The position numbers and the translations under genes are program-made. The notes beneath the pieces were generated by a model that was not told the DNA's origin, searched no databases, and saw only the letters and a list, made by a program, of their open reading frames with translations. A stretch of DNA of 64,000 bases, taken from positions 1 through 64,000 of the forward strand of contig WBMZ01012781.1 of NCBI GenBank assembly GCA_013400975.1, given 5' to 3'. Within the stretch, counting starts at the first letter, position 1, and each line of letters begins with the position of its first letter. Shown one piece after another: positions 1 to 11,703 of this stretch. Source of the stretch: Atrichornis clamosus. Taxonomy: Eukaryota; Chordata; Aves; Passeriformes; Menuridae.

Positions 1-22
1 CCCATCCCATCCCATCCCGTCC
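1..22. repeat. (CCCAT)n simple repeat, cut by window edge
   Basis: Three perfect CCCAT units are followed by a CCCGT unit at the very start of the window. The array probably continues to the left of base 1, so its true length is unknown. Nothing suggests a function. Confidence 0.8.
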
Positions 23-3000
23 TTCTACTGTACTGGAAATTTGCTGTCTCCTCTGCCATGCCAGTTAAGGGTTTAGCCTAGCTTTCTCAAGATCTAAAAT
101 ATCTCATGGGAGCTAGCCCATCTTTGTCTGTTTGACCACAAGAAATGTCCACAAGCTCAGGAACAATTAATGAGTCTAAAGAAAGTCTCAGAGAGTGGCG
201 TGCTCATGGAATTCCACTTTGTCTTTAAACCTTCATCCCTCAGCACTCACAGAAGGTTTTAAAAATACTATACTGAAAATAAGCTTGGATCTGCTGTATT
301 AAGGTCTCTGGTGAATTTGCTTTTCCTCAGATCCTTTAGTTACAGAGAAGAAGTGCCATGTTTGCAGTTTTAATTTTGGATGGCCAATGGTAGGATTGTT
401 AAAAAAGTATTTCTAACACATATGTTTGCACAATGAAAGCATCTAATACAGCCAAAAGAAGCAGGGAAACCACTCCTTTGTACAGCTTTGTGCTTTTTTC
501 TTTTTTCGTGTTGAAGTGACAAAACACATAATAAGTTACATCTGACTTGGTGAAACTTCGCATGTATGAGAGTTGGCTGGGAAATGCACTTTAGCTGAAC
601 TTTGTGGCCAATGGCCAAGCTAAATAAGCCCAATTAATATTAATTTCCCTTACCCCTTCCATCCCTTCCCTGGTAAATAGAGCCACCTCTGGGATTTCTA
701 ATGGTAAGTTACCCTTGCAGCATCTGGTTTAACTTGGCTACTATATCGACAAGATGTTTTTCCACTTTGAGTCTATTTTCTCTTTTTTTCTTTGTAAACT
801 TAGGAAACTTCAGAATCCTTACTGCATTCTTGTAACTTTTCTTTTGCAAGAGTATTTTGGTCTCTTTTAGTTCATGCCTAAGCATAAAAGCAATATAATC
901 TAGCTTGGGAGATGTGACTTAAACTGTAAATATTGTTATGTTTAAGAGCCTTGGGATGGTGTGTGACTTGAATGGATATGAAGATATTTTGCAAATATAT
1001 CGGTGTTTTAAAGTAGAAAGAATTATTTATTACCCATACAACACAAAAAATTAAGCCATGCTGCAGCCATGTCTCAGCATTAGCTCTGCCACTTTCTGAG
1101 AGTGTTCTTACAAAAAAGAATTCTAACTTTAGGGGGTTTTATGAAAATATCTTTTATAGGACGAGTGCTATGAAGATGAGCTGAAGTTTGTATTTATTAT
1201 ATTCTGTGTAAGATTCATTACCAAAATAGTTGAACAAAAAAATCACAGATGTGAACTCCCTGTGCTATTCCCCTGCTTTTCTCATAGAAATGTTGTACCC
1301 TGAGACTCCAGACTCTTTTGTCTCTGCACACTGGGAACAGGACCTGGCTTGTCTGATTTGGAAAGCAGCTTGTGCATTAGCAAATGTGCTTTCAGGATGA
1401 AGTTAACATTTTAGTAACTCTTAGGTCTGGCTGAGATTGGGATCCATGGGTCTTCCAGTGCCTATGACACCCACCTCTGGGGCCACTTTACCAAGGCTGT
1501 TCACTCTGTTGCCACAGCTGAGGCCAGGGTACAGTTTGAAAGAGAATATCTTGATGTTAATGGAAAAAAAAGGAAGATGAAGGGGCAAAGCTGTCGAAAG
1601 AGGAAAGAGGAGAAACTCATTCAGAAACGTCAGAACCTTGTTGATTTGTGTGACCTGGGGAGCTAAGACATACAGACACACTGTGACAGGCATGTAGCAG
1701 CACAGTGATGTGCTCTGAATAATGTTCTCTGAATAAACTTAGTTCCCACTGGGGCTCAGGACTGGCTGTAAGGTCACCCCAAAATCTGTCCTGTCTGGTG
1801 GTCTGCCTCTGAGCGTGGCCAAGAGCCATGTGTGGGGATAGGGTAGACACAGCATGGTGCTCTGGAGAGCTCTGCCCAGCACCCCACAGTCTGCACAAAG
1901 ACTGTCTGCAGACAAGATGAAACTTTTGCTTTTCCCCTGTAGCTGCCTTTTCTAGACTGTTAGTTCGTGGAAATGGCCTATACCAGACTGTGTGTCTGAT
2001 CAGAATTTTCTTCTTAAGAGGAGACACTGGTGACTTTGTCTAGCCTTGCAGTAAATGGTTGAAATAACAAACCCAGCGAAGCCACAAACCACTTCATGTG
2101 CCAGAGCCCTGTGGTAAAATGATTGCAGAGCTTTAAAAATGCAACATAGAAAATGGAAAGCTTCTGCCACATACAGAGCATTCCCTCAAGCCATCAACTG
2201 TTTCGGATCGAGTTAGAGATACATTTCATGCATTAAAGGGAGAACTAGATTGCTATAGAGGATGACTACATTTTCCATGGAGGGAATTTATACTTTATCT
2301 AATAGCTGTGACATGAAACCTTTTCACAAACCACCCTGTCCAAACACTGAAGGGCTTTTTTTGCAGAAGGACAGAGCATCTGCAGAAGCTGTCAAGAATT
2401 GATGTGCCTTTGCCTCAAGTCAAAAAGTAATGTATTGATTCTCAATGTGATTAGGATGGACTTTTGCCCAGAACAGGAAAATTGGTTCTGAATGAAAATT
2501 GCTGTTCAGAAGTAGCTCTTTGTTAATGATGTTATTATTATTTTATTTTAATGTTATAAGGGTTATGTTCTTAAATCATAATTGTTATTGTTATACTTCC
2601 CTTAAGTCAGCATAGCATTACATTTGGTGGTCTTAGTAATGACGCAGAAGGGTTGTGAATCTCACCTGCCATGGATAGAGCCTTCTGTTCCTACATAATT
2701 TTGTTGTGCTTGGAAGAGAAATTGTCCTTGAGGTGCCTCAGAAAGGTACTGTCTTGATCATAATAATTACCTGAGACTGAAAAACTGTCTGGTTAAAATC
2801 AGGTCTTCTTACATGCTTTATGCACTGTCTTTAAAACATAGTCTTTCTCCTCCCCTGAAAAATTAGAACAACTGACCTGTTTAAGCATTTTTGTGGTCAT
2901 ACTATTTAACAAATTGGTTTTTAATAGCTGCATTGGGCAATGAACTATTTGAGTTGAGCCTGTGGTGACCATTTTCCTGCAGCATTGGGATGTTGGATAA

Positions 3001-5298
3001 TGAATCTCTCTGTTCCAAGGACCTTGGGAGCTGGGGAAGGGTTCACCAGACAGGCCCAGAGGGTAGACTGCTAGGTGTGTTTTAATGTCTTGAAGGCGAG
3101 CAGCATAGCGGGATGCTGTGGAAAAGCTGACATTCCTGTCTTGAGAAATAAGGATACCATAAGTGATAAAAGAAAACCCCCTCTGTGTTCCCTCTCCCTC
3201 TCATGTAATGTAGTAATGCGGCAAGAAACAGCCTACTCTTCAATTTAATTTCAGTCACTCATGCATTTTTTACCCATGACATCACCCTGAAGTGATTAGA
3301 AAATTATAACCAGGATGTGAACTCAAGCAGAAGCTTATGGACTTTTCACTTTGTGACAAGGAACAAGAAATGAGGTGACTCCTGCTGTTTTTCCACAGGT
3401 CTCCCAGTGGGTATTCATGTCCCATGCTGCACTCAGGCTAATCATCTTTCAAGCCGTTCCACATCAGATCAAGTGGAAAGGAGACCACAGGCAGTATGTG
3501 AGGGGCAGTCTGGCTGGGGAAGCAAGGAAAGGGATAACATGTTTGAGTGACGAGATCCGTGAGGTGCCATAGCCACCCAGGGGAACAAAGATCAATGATG
3601 AGTTGACCTGCAATAAAATCAACTTCGATGTAACTCTACCGTGACCTCTCCCTTCAAAAATATGCCCATTAGCCTTGTTCCAAAGTAAAAGAAAATCAAA
3701 AGACCTTTTAATTTCTCCAGAGGAAAAAGATTAGGAAAAATATCTTAATTCTCACACTTTTGTGCCATGATAGCATCTATACCTCCCACAATGGGTTTGG
3801 AAATAGGCCTTCTGAGTGTGGCTCTGTCAGCAGAAGGTGAAGCCACTTTGAGAAATGTCTGGTCAGGTTTCTATCATAGCTCACTGTCTTGTAAATATGT
3901 TTAATTTCTGTTTTAGCAGAGACTGTCTTCTAGCAGAAGTACAGAGATTTGTGCATTTATCCTTCAGAGAAATCATAACACTTCTGGAGCTTACAGACAG
4001 GCATTACAAATACCTCCCTCCAAGCCTCACTCTCTGCGAAGTTCAGTGTCATCTGGCAGCAGAAGACATCAATCACTACAGAGAAGCACAAGCTAATGTT
4101 TCTAAGCCAGGCAGGGCTTGTATCTGCTTCCCAAATAGCTTACCCTATCAGTTCTTTTTATTGAGATTGATTCCCCATATTTTGCTAGTTTGAGGATATA
4201 GTCCATTTATATTTATCTTGTACTGTAAAGCTAATAATCGACATTGTTACTGTAGTTATTTTATGAGCCAATTTCTTTGTACCCAAGGGTGTTTTTATTA
4301 CTCCCCTTTTGGCCTTTCCTTCAGAGTACTGAAAGTATACGCTGAAGGGGGAAGAAGTGTTGTACAGACTTAGTAACAAAATGAATCAGTTGATTATTTC
4401 TTTGTTTATGTCACACTCCTGCTTCCTGTTTCTCTAGTTCTGCCTAGAAAACTAAGTTGGAGGCTAGTCTGAAGGCAGCTTTAGTTTAATTTCACATTCT
4501 CCATATCCTCTGTATGAAATAGAGAATGCCTAGATGCCCTGGCCCACTGATATTTGGTGACAGGGACATTACACAGAGTATTATGAGGGAGTGGGGTTGG
4601 CTGCTGCAGCCACTCTCATCCTGCTAAGGAAATTTCCTATGCTACAAATATTTCCATGAGAAAAGTTACTGCTGGTGGGGTGGAGTAAATATGGCAATGG
4701 AGAACTGGATGGGGAAGGACTAGACAATACTCTATTTCTTACTCTACACATTCAATTTAGGATCACTTTATGCCTGCAAAACATGATATCTGAAATTTTG
4801 GGTTAATAATAAGCTATCAGAGAACATAATGACTTTTCTGTCAGGATGAATCTTGCATAGAACATCTGAGCATTTGTACCTTCAACTTGTTATGGAAGAT
4901 GACGTATTTACAGAAGGAAATTTTCATCCTGAAAATTAGAAACTGAACATGAGGCAAAATGGCATAAAGTTGTTGTCTCCTTTTTTTTTGACAGTGAGTC
5001 TGTAGGCAGATGACATCCATACTACTAGGATTACTCTGAAGTTGTCTTAAAATACATGATTCAGTGGAGACTGACAAATACCTTCATTATTTCCAATTAG
5101 CACAGAATAATGTGAAAGATGAGCCAATTGCCTGGGTCTGGAGGCTTCTTCAGCAAGTGAATTGATGGTGTCAGTCAGAAGAAAGTCCAGATTTCAGAGC
5201 GAGGAGGGGCCACTAGATCAGAGACTGACTTCTTCAATAACATAGGCTATAACTTTTACTCTGTTACTTACATCTTCATAATATCTCCTTTCTCACAG
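23..5298. other. Non-coding unique sequence, no gene seen
   Basis: No open frame here looks like a real gene; the longest (136 codons, minus strand, 1617-2027) has no recognisable motif. An AT-rich low-complexity patch with TTA/TTAT runs lies at about 2524-2600. A perfect 12-bp palindrome, AGGAAATTTCCT, is at 4627-4638. A possible splice acceptor with a pyrimidine run ending in CACAG lies near 3399, but no convincing donor follows it. I see no transposon copy. Confidence 0.6.
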
Positions 5299-5455
5299 AC
5301 GGATGATTAGGCAAGAAGATGGGAAAACAAAGGGAAACAGATCTGTCTTCAGAGATACAAAGAAGCGACAACCTTGTGTACCCCAACACAGGGACACATG
5401 GACACATGCTGATCCCCTTCTATCAGCCTCAAAGCCTGGAGGAGCAGCCCAGGTG
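5299..5455 (+). other. Exon-like segment, plus strand (possible non-coding RNA exon)
   Basis: A pyrimidine-rich stretch ending in CTCACAG stops at 5298 and a consensus-like donor, GTAAGTCTG, starts at 5456, giving a 157-nt segment, a common internal exon size. The frame beginning ATG at 5303 is open across it, but the predicted peptide is basic and polar with no domain I recognise. It could be an exon of a non-coding RNA, an exon of an unseen gene, or a pseudoexon. Only the splice-like borders and open frame are seen; expression is not. Confidence 0.2.
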
Positions 5456-6647
5456 GTAAGTCTGTCTAGTCTCCTTAATTCTCAAGCAGACACTGTTAGT
5501 CTGGGGTGAAAGTATCCTGTCTGAAGAGTACTGAAGCCCTGTCGACGCTGAAGTGTCAATACGTCTGTCAGTGTGGGCATTTTGGGGGCAGCATCCCCTG
5601 GGTATGAAATTGGTTCTAGCCTGGGAACATTCCTGGGGGAAGATTCCCTCTGTAGCCTGTGGTAACTTAGTGGACCTGTATATGTACCGTGAACAGATTC
5701 TCGCTGCTATTTATATTAAAAAACCCATTTCTTGAGAGAAATATTTTTATAGTTTCTTATGTTTTGTGGCATTTAAGACAAACAGTAGTTGTCACAGATG
5801 TCCTTCACAAGAACGTGTCCAAGTCTCTTGAATGGCTGTGGGTATCTGAGGGGTAGCACTGTAAACCAGTGACCCCAAGAGGGGAGCTGGGAAACCAACC
5901 TCCAGCTACGTGTTGGGTTGTTAGTGACTAATCCAAAGTCTTCTGCTATTCAGAAAAAAGATTAGACAGACAAGGAGTGAGCCTCATAGCTTGCTAAGGA
6001 CACTTTGAGCCTACACAGATCAAAGAGGAACTGGAGGACTTGTGGATCCAACTTTATATCCAGTAGATGAGCTTGATCAGATTGGACATTTTCTTTTTCA
6101 TCTCATGATGATCCATTCTAGGAAATTTTGGCTCTGTTTCTGTTTCCAGTAAATGATTGTCTTTGATGAAATTTCATCTGGAGTCACTCACCCCTTAGAT
6201 AAAGCCACAAAATCCAACTAAATTAAATTTTAAACATGACCATTTCTTTCCTTAACACATTTGTATTTATCATTTTATATATTTTCTCAACTAATATTTC
6301 TTAGATAAAAAACTAAAACTAGCTTTAGTGAGAGCTACAGGGCACTTCTTAAAGTGCCAAAAATAAGTATTTTCCTTCAGGTCTAATCTGGGTTCTGGGA
6401 AAACAATTTTTTCCTAATGTGATTTTAAATTACTAAATTTCTTCAGTGGCTTTAAATTACTCTGCAATAAACAGTACATAATCTGTATTCTCACTTAAAA
6501 CGAGGCTTTCTATGCTAATTCTTATAAGCTGAATTCTCATGTTTTTTTCCAAAGGTGCCAGTAAGAAGAAAGAAATGTCTCTGAGTCAGAGTATCCTGAT
6601 GGAGATGCCCAATTTTCAGTGGCTTTATAGAAGACAACTTTTCTCAC
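5456..6647. other. Non-coding sequence, AT-rich in part
   Basis: No coding region is supported. The stretch at about 6225-6310 is strongly AT-rich with scattered T and A runs. Nothing else stands out. Confidence 0.6.
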
Positions 6648-6729
6648 CTGTAGTTCCGGCACAGGCTATAAATCCAAGGTGATGGAATTGCATACTTTCC
6701 AGGGGAATCACACTCTTTCCATTTGTATC
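6648..6729 (-). other. Exon-like segment, minus strand, 82 nt
   Basis: Read on the minus strand, a tract ending in TTTTATTGCAG precedes the segment and a GTGAGAAA donor follows it. A branch-point-like TTACTGAT lies about 17 bases before the acceptor, where one would expect it. Two of the three frames are open throughout; one of them encodes the cysteine-containing stretch YKWKECDSPGKY. I do not recognise the peptide. The three splice signals together make it one of the better exon candidates in the window, but chance pseudoexons are frequent and no partner exon was found nearby. Confidence 0.22.
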
Positions 6730-7237
6730 CTGCAATAAAATCAGTAAGTTTTTCCCTGCAAGTTTTGTAGTGCCTAGGCAGCCACATGACCAGCGTGTGA
6801 TACAACCAGCTGACACGAGGACATTGCAAACTCAGCTAATTTGTTGAAGCACAGATGCCCAGAGCCCTCTGAAATGCCCCAGGCAAAGCGGGATGTCCAC
6901 ACAGGGCTGGCAGGTACTGCACTGGACCTGAGGACAACTGTGATCTTCTTGAGGATAGGTTGGATACCCCAGGGTGTCTTAAGTGAAAGAAGTTGCCCAT
7001 ACTGATGCAGTGTACTGAAGTTTGAATAAAACCTAAAGCCATCCCCTTCCCCTCTCTAGACACTCAGCCACAGTCCCGTGAGGCTACAGAACGCCTTGAA
7101 AATGAAGAAGGCCATAACAGTAGAGTTCATCAGCTCCACCTTGTTATGGCATTTCTAACATCTGGACCTATAACTGCAAGTGACTAGTGACAAGGAGACA
7201 ACGGCTAAACATAATATCAACATTTTGTTAACTGTGT
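6730..7237. other. Non-coding sequence, nothing seen
   Basis: A minus-strand frame of 75 codons (6836-7063) is the only open reading of any length. It shows no motif and no splice-like borders. No repeat was recognised. Confidence 0.55.
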
Positions 7238-7721
7238 TTGCAAAAGCAACCAGCCCCCTTCACCCCTTGCCCTCACTGCTGGAGCAGGAACTCCCCAGCT
7301 GCAGCAGCAGCCTGCATGGAGTGGGGAAATGGCCTCACCATGGGGGGATCATGGCACCAGACTCCACCTCCTGAGCTGCCCGAGGGCACGCCGGGGTCAG
7401 GCACGGCCTCCTGGGCTCCCACTGCTTGTGTGGTTGCTGCTGCTGCTCTCCACCAGCCACTCGCTGAGGCAGTGGGTGCAGACATGGCTTGGGAAGTGCC
7501 GAGGTCTGCAAATTTCTCCTTCCTGCTCTGACATTCCCTGTTTGTGTTTTCGCTGGTGTTTATGGTCACAAAGTACCCGTGCTGTTTCTGAGTGGAGCAT
7601 TTTTTGTTGGTGTAACTGCATGCAGGAAATGTGGTGCTTGGATGGGGTGATCCACGTTATGCTCTCCCGAAGCCACCGAGCTGTTATGGTTAGGGATTGC
7701 CCCAGCATCATGTCGTTCTAG
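7238..7721. other. GC-rich patch with overlapping chance ORFs
   Basis: The DNA is locally GC-rich with imperfect CAG/CTG runs near 7290-7320 and 7435-7445. Overlapping frames of about 97-130 codons are open on both strands, as expected where stop codons are depleted by base composition. The 130-codon plus frame (7329-7721) has a leucine-rich hydrophobic stretch that could pass for a signal peptide, but it is low complexity and followed by nothing recognisable. I regard all of these as non-coding. Confidence 0.5.
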
Positions 7722-10607
7722 CAGGAATTGTTTTGGTTTTTCGTAATGTCTCCCCAGGAGCAATTTAGTGTCCTCACACTTGCCCTGTGCAGAGGAATTT
7801 CACAAACTTTCATTTTTGCTTTGGCGTCAGCTGATCAGACAGAAGAGGATGTAGCCGTTACAGGGAGGATGTTGTGCAGCTGTTTAACTGCTACACGGGA
7901 TGGCAGAGCACACTGGCTCCTCCGCTTTGTCCTGCCTTTCTCTGGGATAGACCACATTTATGTGTGCGTGTACAGGTGCACATTTGCTGGGTGCATTAGG
8001 GGATATGAAGATAAGATGAACTAACATATAAAAAGAATAACGGGAAAGTATTAAAACTTGCTAATATTGTCCTTATCTTTCTTTAGTTAACATTTACGCT
8101 TCCACCTTTTCTAGTCAGCCAAATTGCTGTGGTAACTAATATCCTGAAAAAACATTTGGGTTTGATGTAGTGCTGTGATTTTAGCCTTAATGCATAGTCT
8201 TGGCTTATCTAACTACTTGTCTGGAGTCTTGTGAACCTCTGTAGCTGATTGATGCCTCTTCAAAGCCATCTGGAAGAAGATCTACCCACTCTTTTTTCCC
8301 CCTGCTCTTTCAATTGGGACTGCTGGCTGGCCCTGTGTATCAGAGCAGTACAAAGGCTGAGAAAACAGAGAGGTCTTACACTGAACCATTCGAAAGGGCA
8401 GCAGGAGACGTCATCCATTTTGTGTATAGATATGTTTAGATAGATGTGGCAAGCCATGAGAAGTGGATGCCTTGACAGGTTACTTTTCAAAGACTGCTGA
8501 TTTGCAGTGACCTCTGACTGCTCTCAAAACAGCTGAATTCTGCAGACTCTGGTAATCTGAGATAGAAACTGTTTTGAAGTCGGTTGGGTGTAAAGAGTCT
8601 ATTGCTGCCCTGGGTCTCTCAATACCACAAGGAAAAGTAGAGCAGGGGAAAGAAAGGATGCTGAAGCTGGAAACTCCCTTGTCTGATTTTGTATGGGACA
8701 ACTTGCTCTGTTTGCAGGACAACACCTGGGTGAAAACCATGCACTTATACGCTCAGAAGTTGTCAGTCCCCCCAAGCCAGCCATTGCCACTGGAATGTGC
8801 GTAAAAATACCTTGTCCCTCACTACATGATACTTCCCTGTTCTGTGGGAGCCTCATATAAAAGTATTTCAAATGCACAGCATGTTATATACATGTTATAG
8901 TCACAGTTCTATAAAATGCAGACTGTGTAGGGAGGGGTAGGAGCACCACTCTTTTCTCTCCAACCATGTTCTGGATTAAAATAATCAAGTTAGCATAATT
9001 CTTTCTAACCTGTATTGGAGGTCTGTTATCTCTCTATCGGACATATAAAAATTCAAAGTTTCATGTTTCAGGAAGTTAAAGTAGCCAAATACCTAGGCTA
9101 ATTTTCTTATGGTATCTCTAACTCACCTGCTTTAATAAAAGTCTCACATGCGTTTTAAGCTTGAAGCATATTATTCCTAGAGCTGCTAAAGTAATTTTTG
9201 ATGCTGAATCATTAAGGACAGGAGACATCTCTGTGGTTTTCAACAAGCAAGCTTTACTTGCACTTACAATGCCTTTTGTGAGGGTGCCTGATTTCCTTCT
9301 CCATAGTAAAAATAATTTGCCCATTATCTTTTCATATACAAAAACCTTGTCGTAGAACTTAATTAAACTGTCTGGGGGCATCTACAAGCAATTACTGTCG
9401 ACATGTGCTATTTTTCCTCTTATTTATCATTATCTTGGAAGGATCTGCTCAAGAATGGCAGATTTCATTACGGAAAAAACAAACCGTTTCTAAACTTTAC
9501 TTCAAAAAAAAAGAAAAAAGACAGAAAAGTTTTATGTGCTGTTAAGCCCCCAAAACTGGAAGACAAATGAAAGAAATAGAGAATTATCTCTGGGGTTTTA
9601 TATAGTTTTATGATTTTTAAAGCCTCATAAGTTTGATTATCACAATATTGTGTTCTGCTTGACTTGGATTGGCACTTCCTCTGTATATTAATTTCAAATG
9701 TTAATAGTTTTACAGAAATATGCTAACTGCCTAAAAGCACCAAGTAGGATTAACGGTTGCTAAGAAAACACCATAAATGATTCTCAAATAATTAAAGTCC
9801 CCCTTTGCAACAAGGAAAATGTCATCTCTGCAATTGTTGCCGGTGTAAACAATCTCCCTCCAGCCCCAGCACTTTCCAGATCCCAAACTGGAGTAAGTCA
9901 ATACAATCCCATTAACTTTTTCAGCTATTCTGAGCTTTCATTCTGGCATATGTAATCCACATTTTTTTAACCAGATATGTATTTTCTTCTGCCATAAAAT
10001 AAGAGGCATTTGTAGCCATGTTTCCACAATACTTTGATCTAGACTTACAACAATGGAATTGAATGTAAAATCCTGGATAAGCATTTTGTTAATAATTTGC
10101 TGTCTTGGTAGTATAGAAATTATATCAGTATTAGATTTTAAACTTAAAGCAAAGCTGTTTTTAGAAAAAAAACACACATGGGAAATTTTGTTTGGCTTAT
10201 ATATGTTCACAGTTGTTAATTTAGGGTGAAATACTTTTTTTCAATACCGTTTTTTATACCTTAAATACAGATCCAATTTTAGTATTCTGTATATTTATTG
10301 AGAATTTAGTTCGAAGTTTTGAGTGAATTCAGAGCTGAATTGCCAAAGTCCTTTACATACATATGTAAATACCTAAATACACAGGCTATATCCCAGGAAA
10401 AAAAACTTTATTCAGAATAAAGGTCACTTTCGTTCTGTTTTTTACACTAAAATTTAATTTTATAATTGCTACAAAACAAAATAAATTAATTACTGACCTT
10501 TTAAGGGTGATTTCTAGGCATATGGGGATCATCTACATTTTGAAAGCAGTTGTTTTTATGACCTGAAGAGTACACATGAAATACTGGGATTTGAGCTGCT
10601 TTCTGTA

Positions 10608-10633
10608 GGGAAAAAAAAAAAGAAAAGAAAAAA
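10608..10633. repeat. Pure purine A-rich tract
   Basis: A GGG followed by 11 A residues and further A runs broken by single G residues, ending at TCCC. It is a homopurine tract and could be the old poly-A of a decayed insertion, but no target-site duplication was seen and the flanks are not recognisable. Confidence 0.7.
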
Positions 10634-11656
10634 TCCCGCCTGCTCCTTCTGGCTTATAAAATTTTTCTTTTTTCCTTTGCAGTGATTTATCATATTATAA
10701 AAGTATCATCAACCTATAATCGTCACATTCTCCAGTGCATAAGAAACATACGTGTTTGTTACTACGGACTGAACGAACATGTACCCTCAGATCCATGATG
10801 TTCCACAGAAAGAAACATATGGAGATAGGCAGGACTTGTTAATTTGTTTTCAAAAGGATACCGATAAAAGCAGATGCTAAGGGGCAATAAATTACACTTT
10901 TTTTGTACATTTTCTTCTGTCGGTTTTTTTGACCCTCCTAGTTGACACAGAATTTCCTTTGCAGCATTATTTATTGCCAGAGATGTTGCTAGGCTGCCTG
11001 GGAGGGCAAAATGGAAAACTTTGTGAAGTGTACTTGGAGAGTGCTCTTTTAAACCAGATGATTTGTGAGTAAGCCTTGGAGAGCTGGGAGTATATTTTAG
11101 ATATGTTAGCTGTCTTGTAGTGGGTTTTTACACAGTGAATGAAAGACTCTGGAAAATGTTGCTTATATAGGGAATGTTTACCAAGATGTATTTGAGTTTC
11201 TCACCAGTGTGTGGGCTATAATCTTCTCAGCATAAAGTTAGATCTTCTGTTTCTCCACTTGAAGGCTCTGTAAATGTTGGAGTTGTGTTTTGGAAAATAA
11301 CTGTTAATTTGGGGTTTGCCTCTTCTAGGATTTTAATTATTAGAGAGCAGCTACACCACTCTTCAGAAAACTAGATTTTTATGAAGTGTCTCAAACTGCA
11401 GACCAAAATGTTGGAGCCATCAGAAACCATTAGTCACTTCTGAAAATTTTAGGGCTTGAATGACTGGCCTGTCATGTCCTTTGCCTTTTTATAAAGGTTT
11501 TAAAGGGAACTTTGCTTAACCTGGGTCTAGTATGAAACAACAGCCACCAAACATGTTTAGAACTCCTGAAAGAAAATGGTCAGGTCATGAGCACACCTGC
11601 TCATCCAGTATGAGCATATGTTGAATATATTTCTGTATGGACATGTTTGCATACAG

Positions 11657-11703
11657 GGACGCACGGAGGAAGGGTAGCTTACAGATCTGTGAGGTTCCCA
11701 TGG
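11657..11703 (+). other. Exon-like segment, 47 nt
   Basis: It begins after TTGCATACAG and ends at a GTGAGTGC donor. Two frames are open but the segment is short and the acceptor pyrimidine tract is interrupted by purines. A pseudoexon is the more likely reading. Confidence 0.12.

Noticed and set aside
640..712. Small exon candidate ending at a GTAAGT donor near 706
   Set aside because: The only nearby acceptor would give an exon of about 40 bases or fewer behind a purine-broken tract; too weak.
1617..2027. 136-codon minus frame
   Set aside because: No domain or motif and no splice-like or promoter context; composition is mixed and nothing suggests a CR1 or viral relic.
7329..7721. 130-codon plus frame with a leucine-rich N-terminal stretch like a signal peptide
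   Set aside because: Lies in a GC-rich patch with frames open on both strands; the leucine run comes from CTG-rich low-complexity DNA and nothing recognisable follows.
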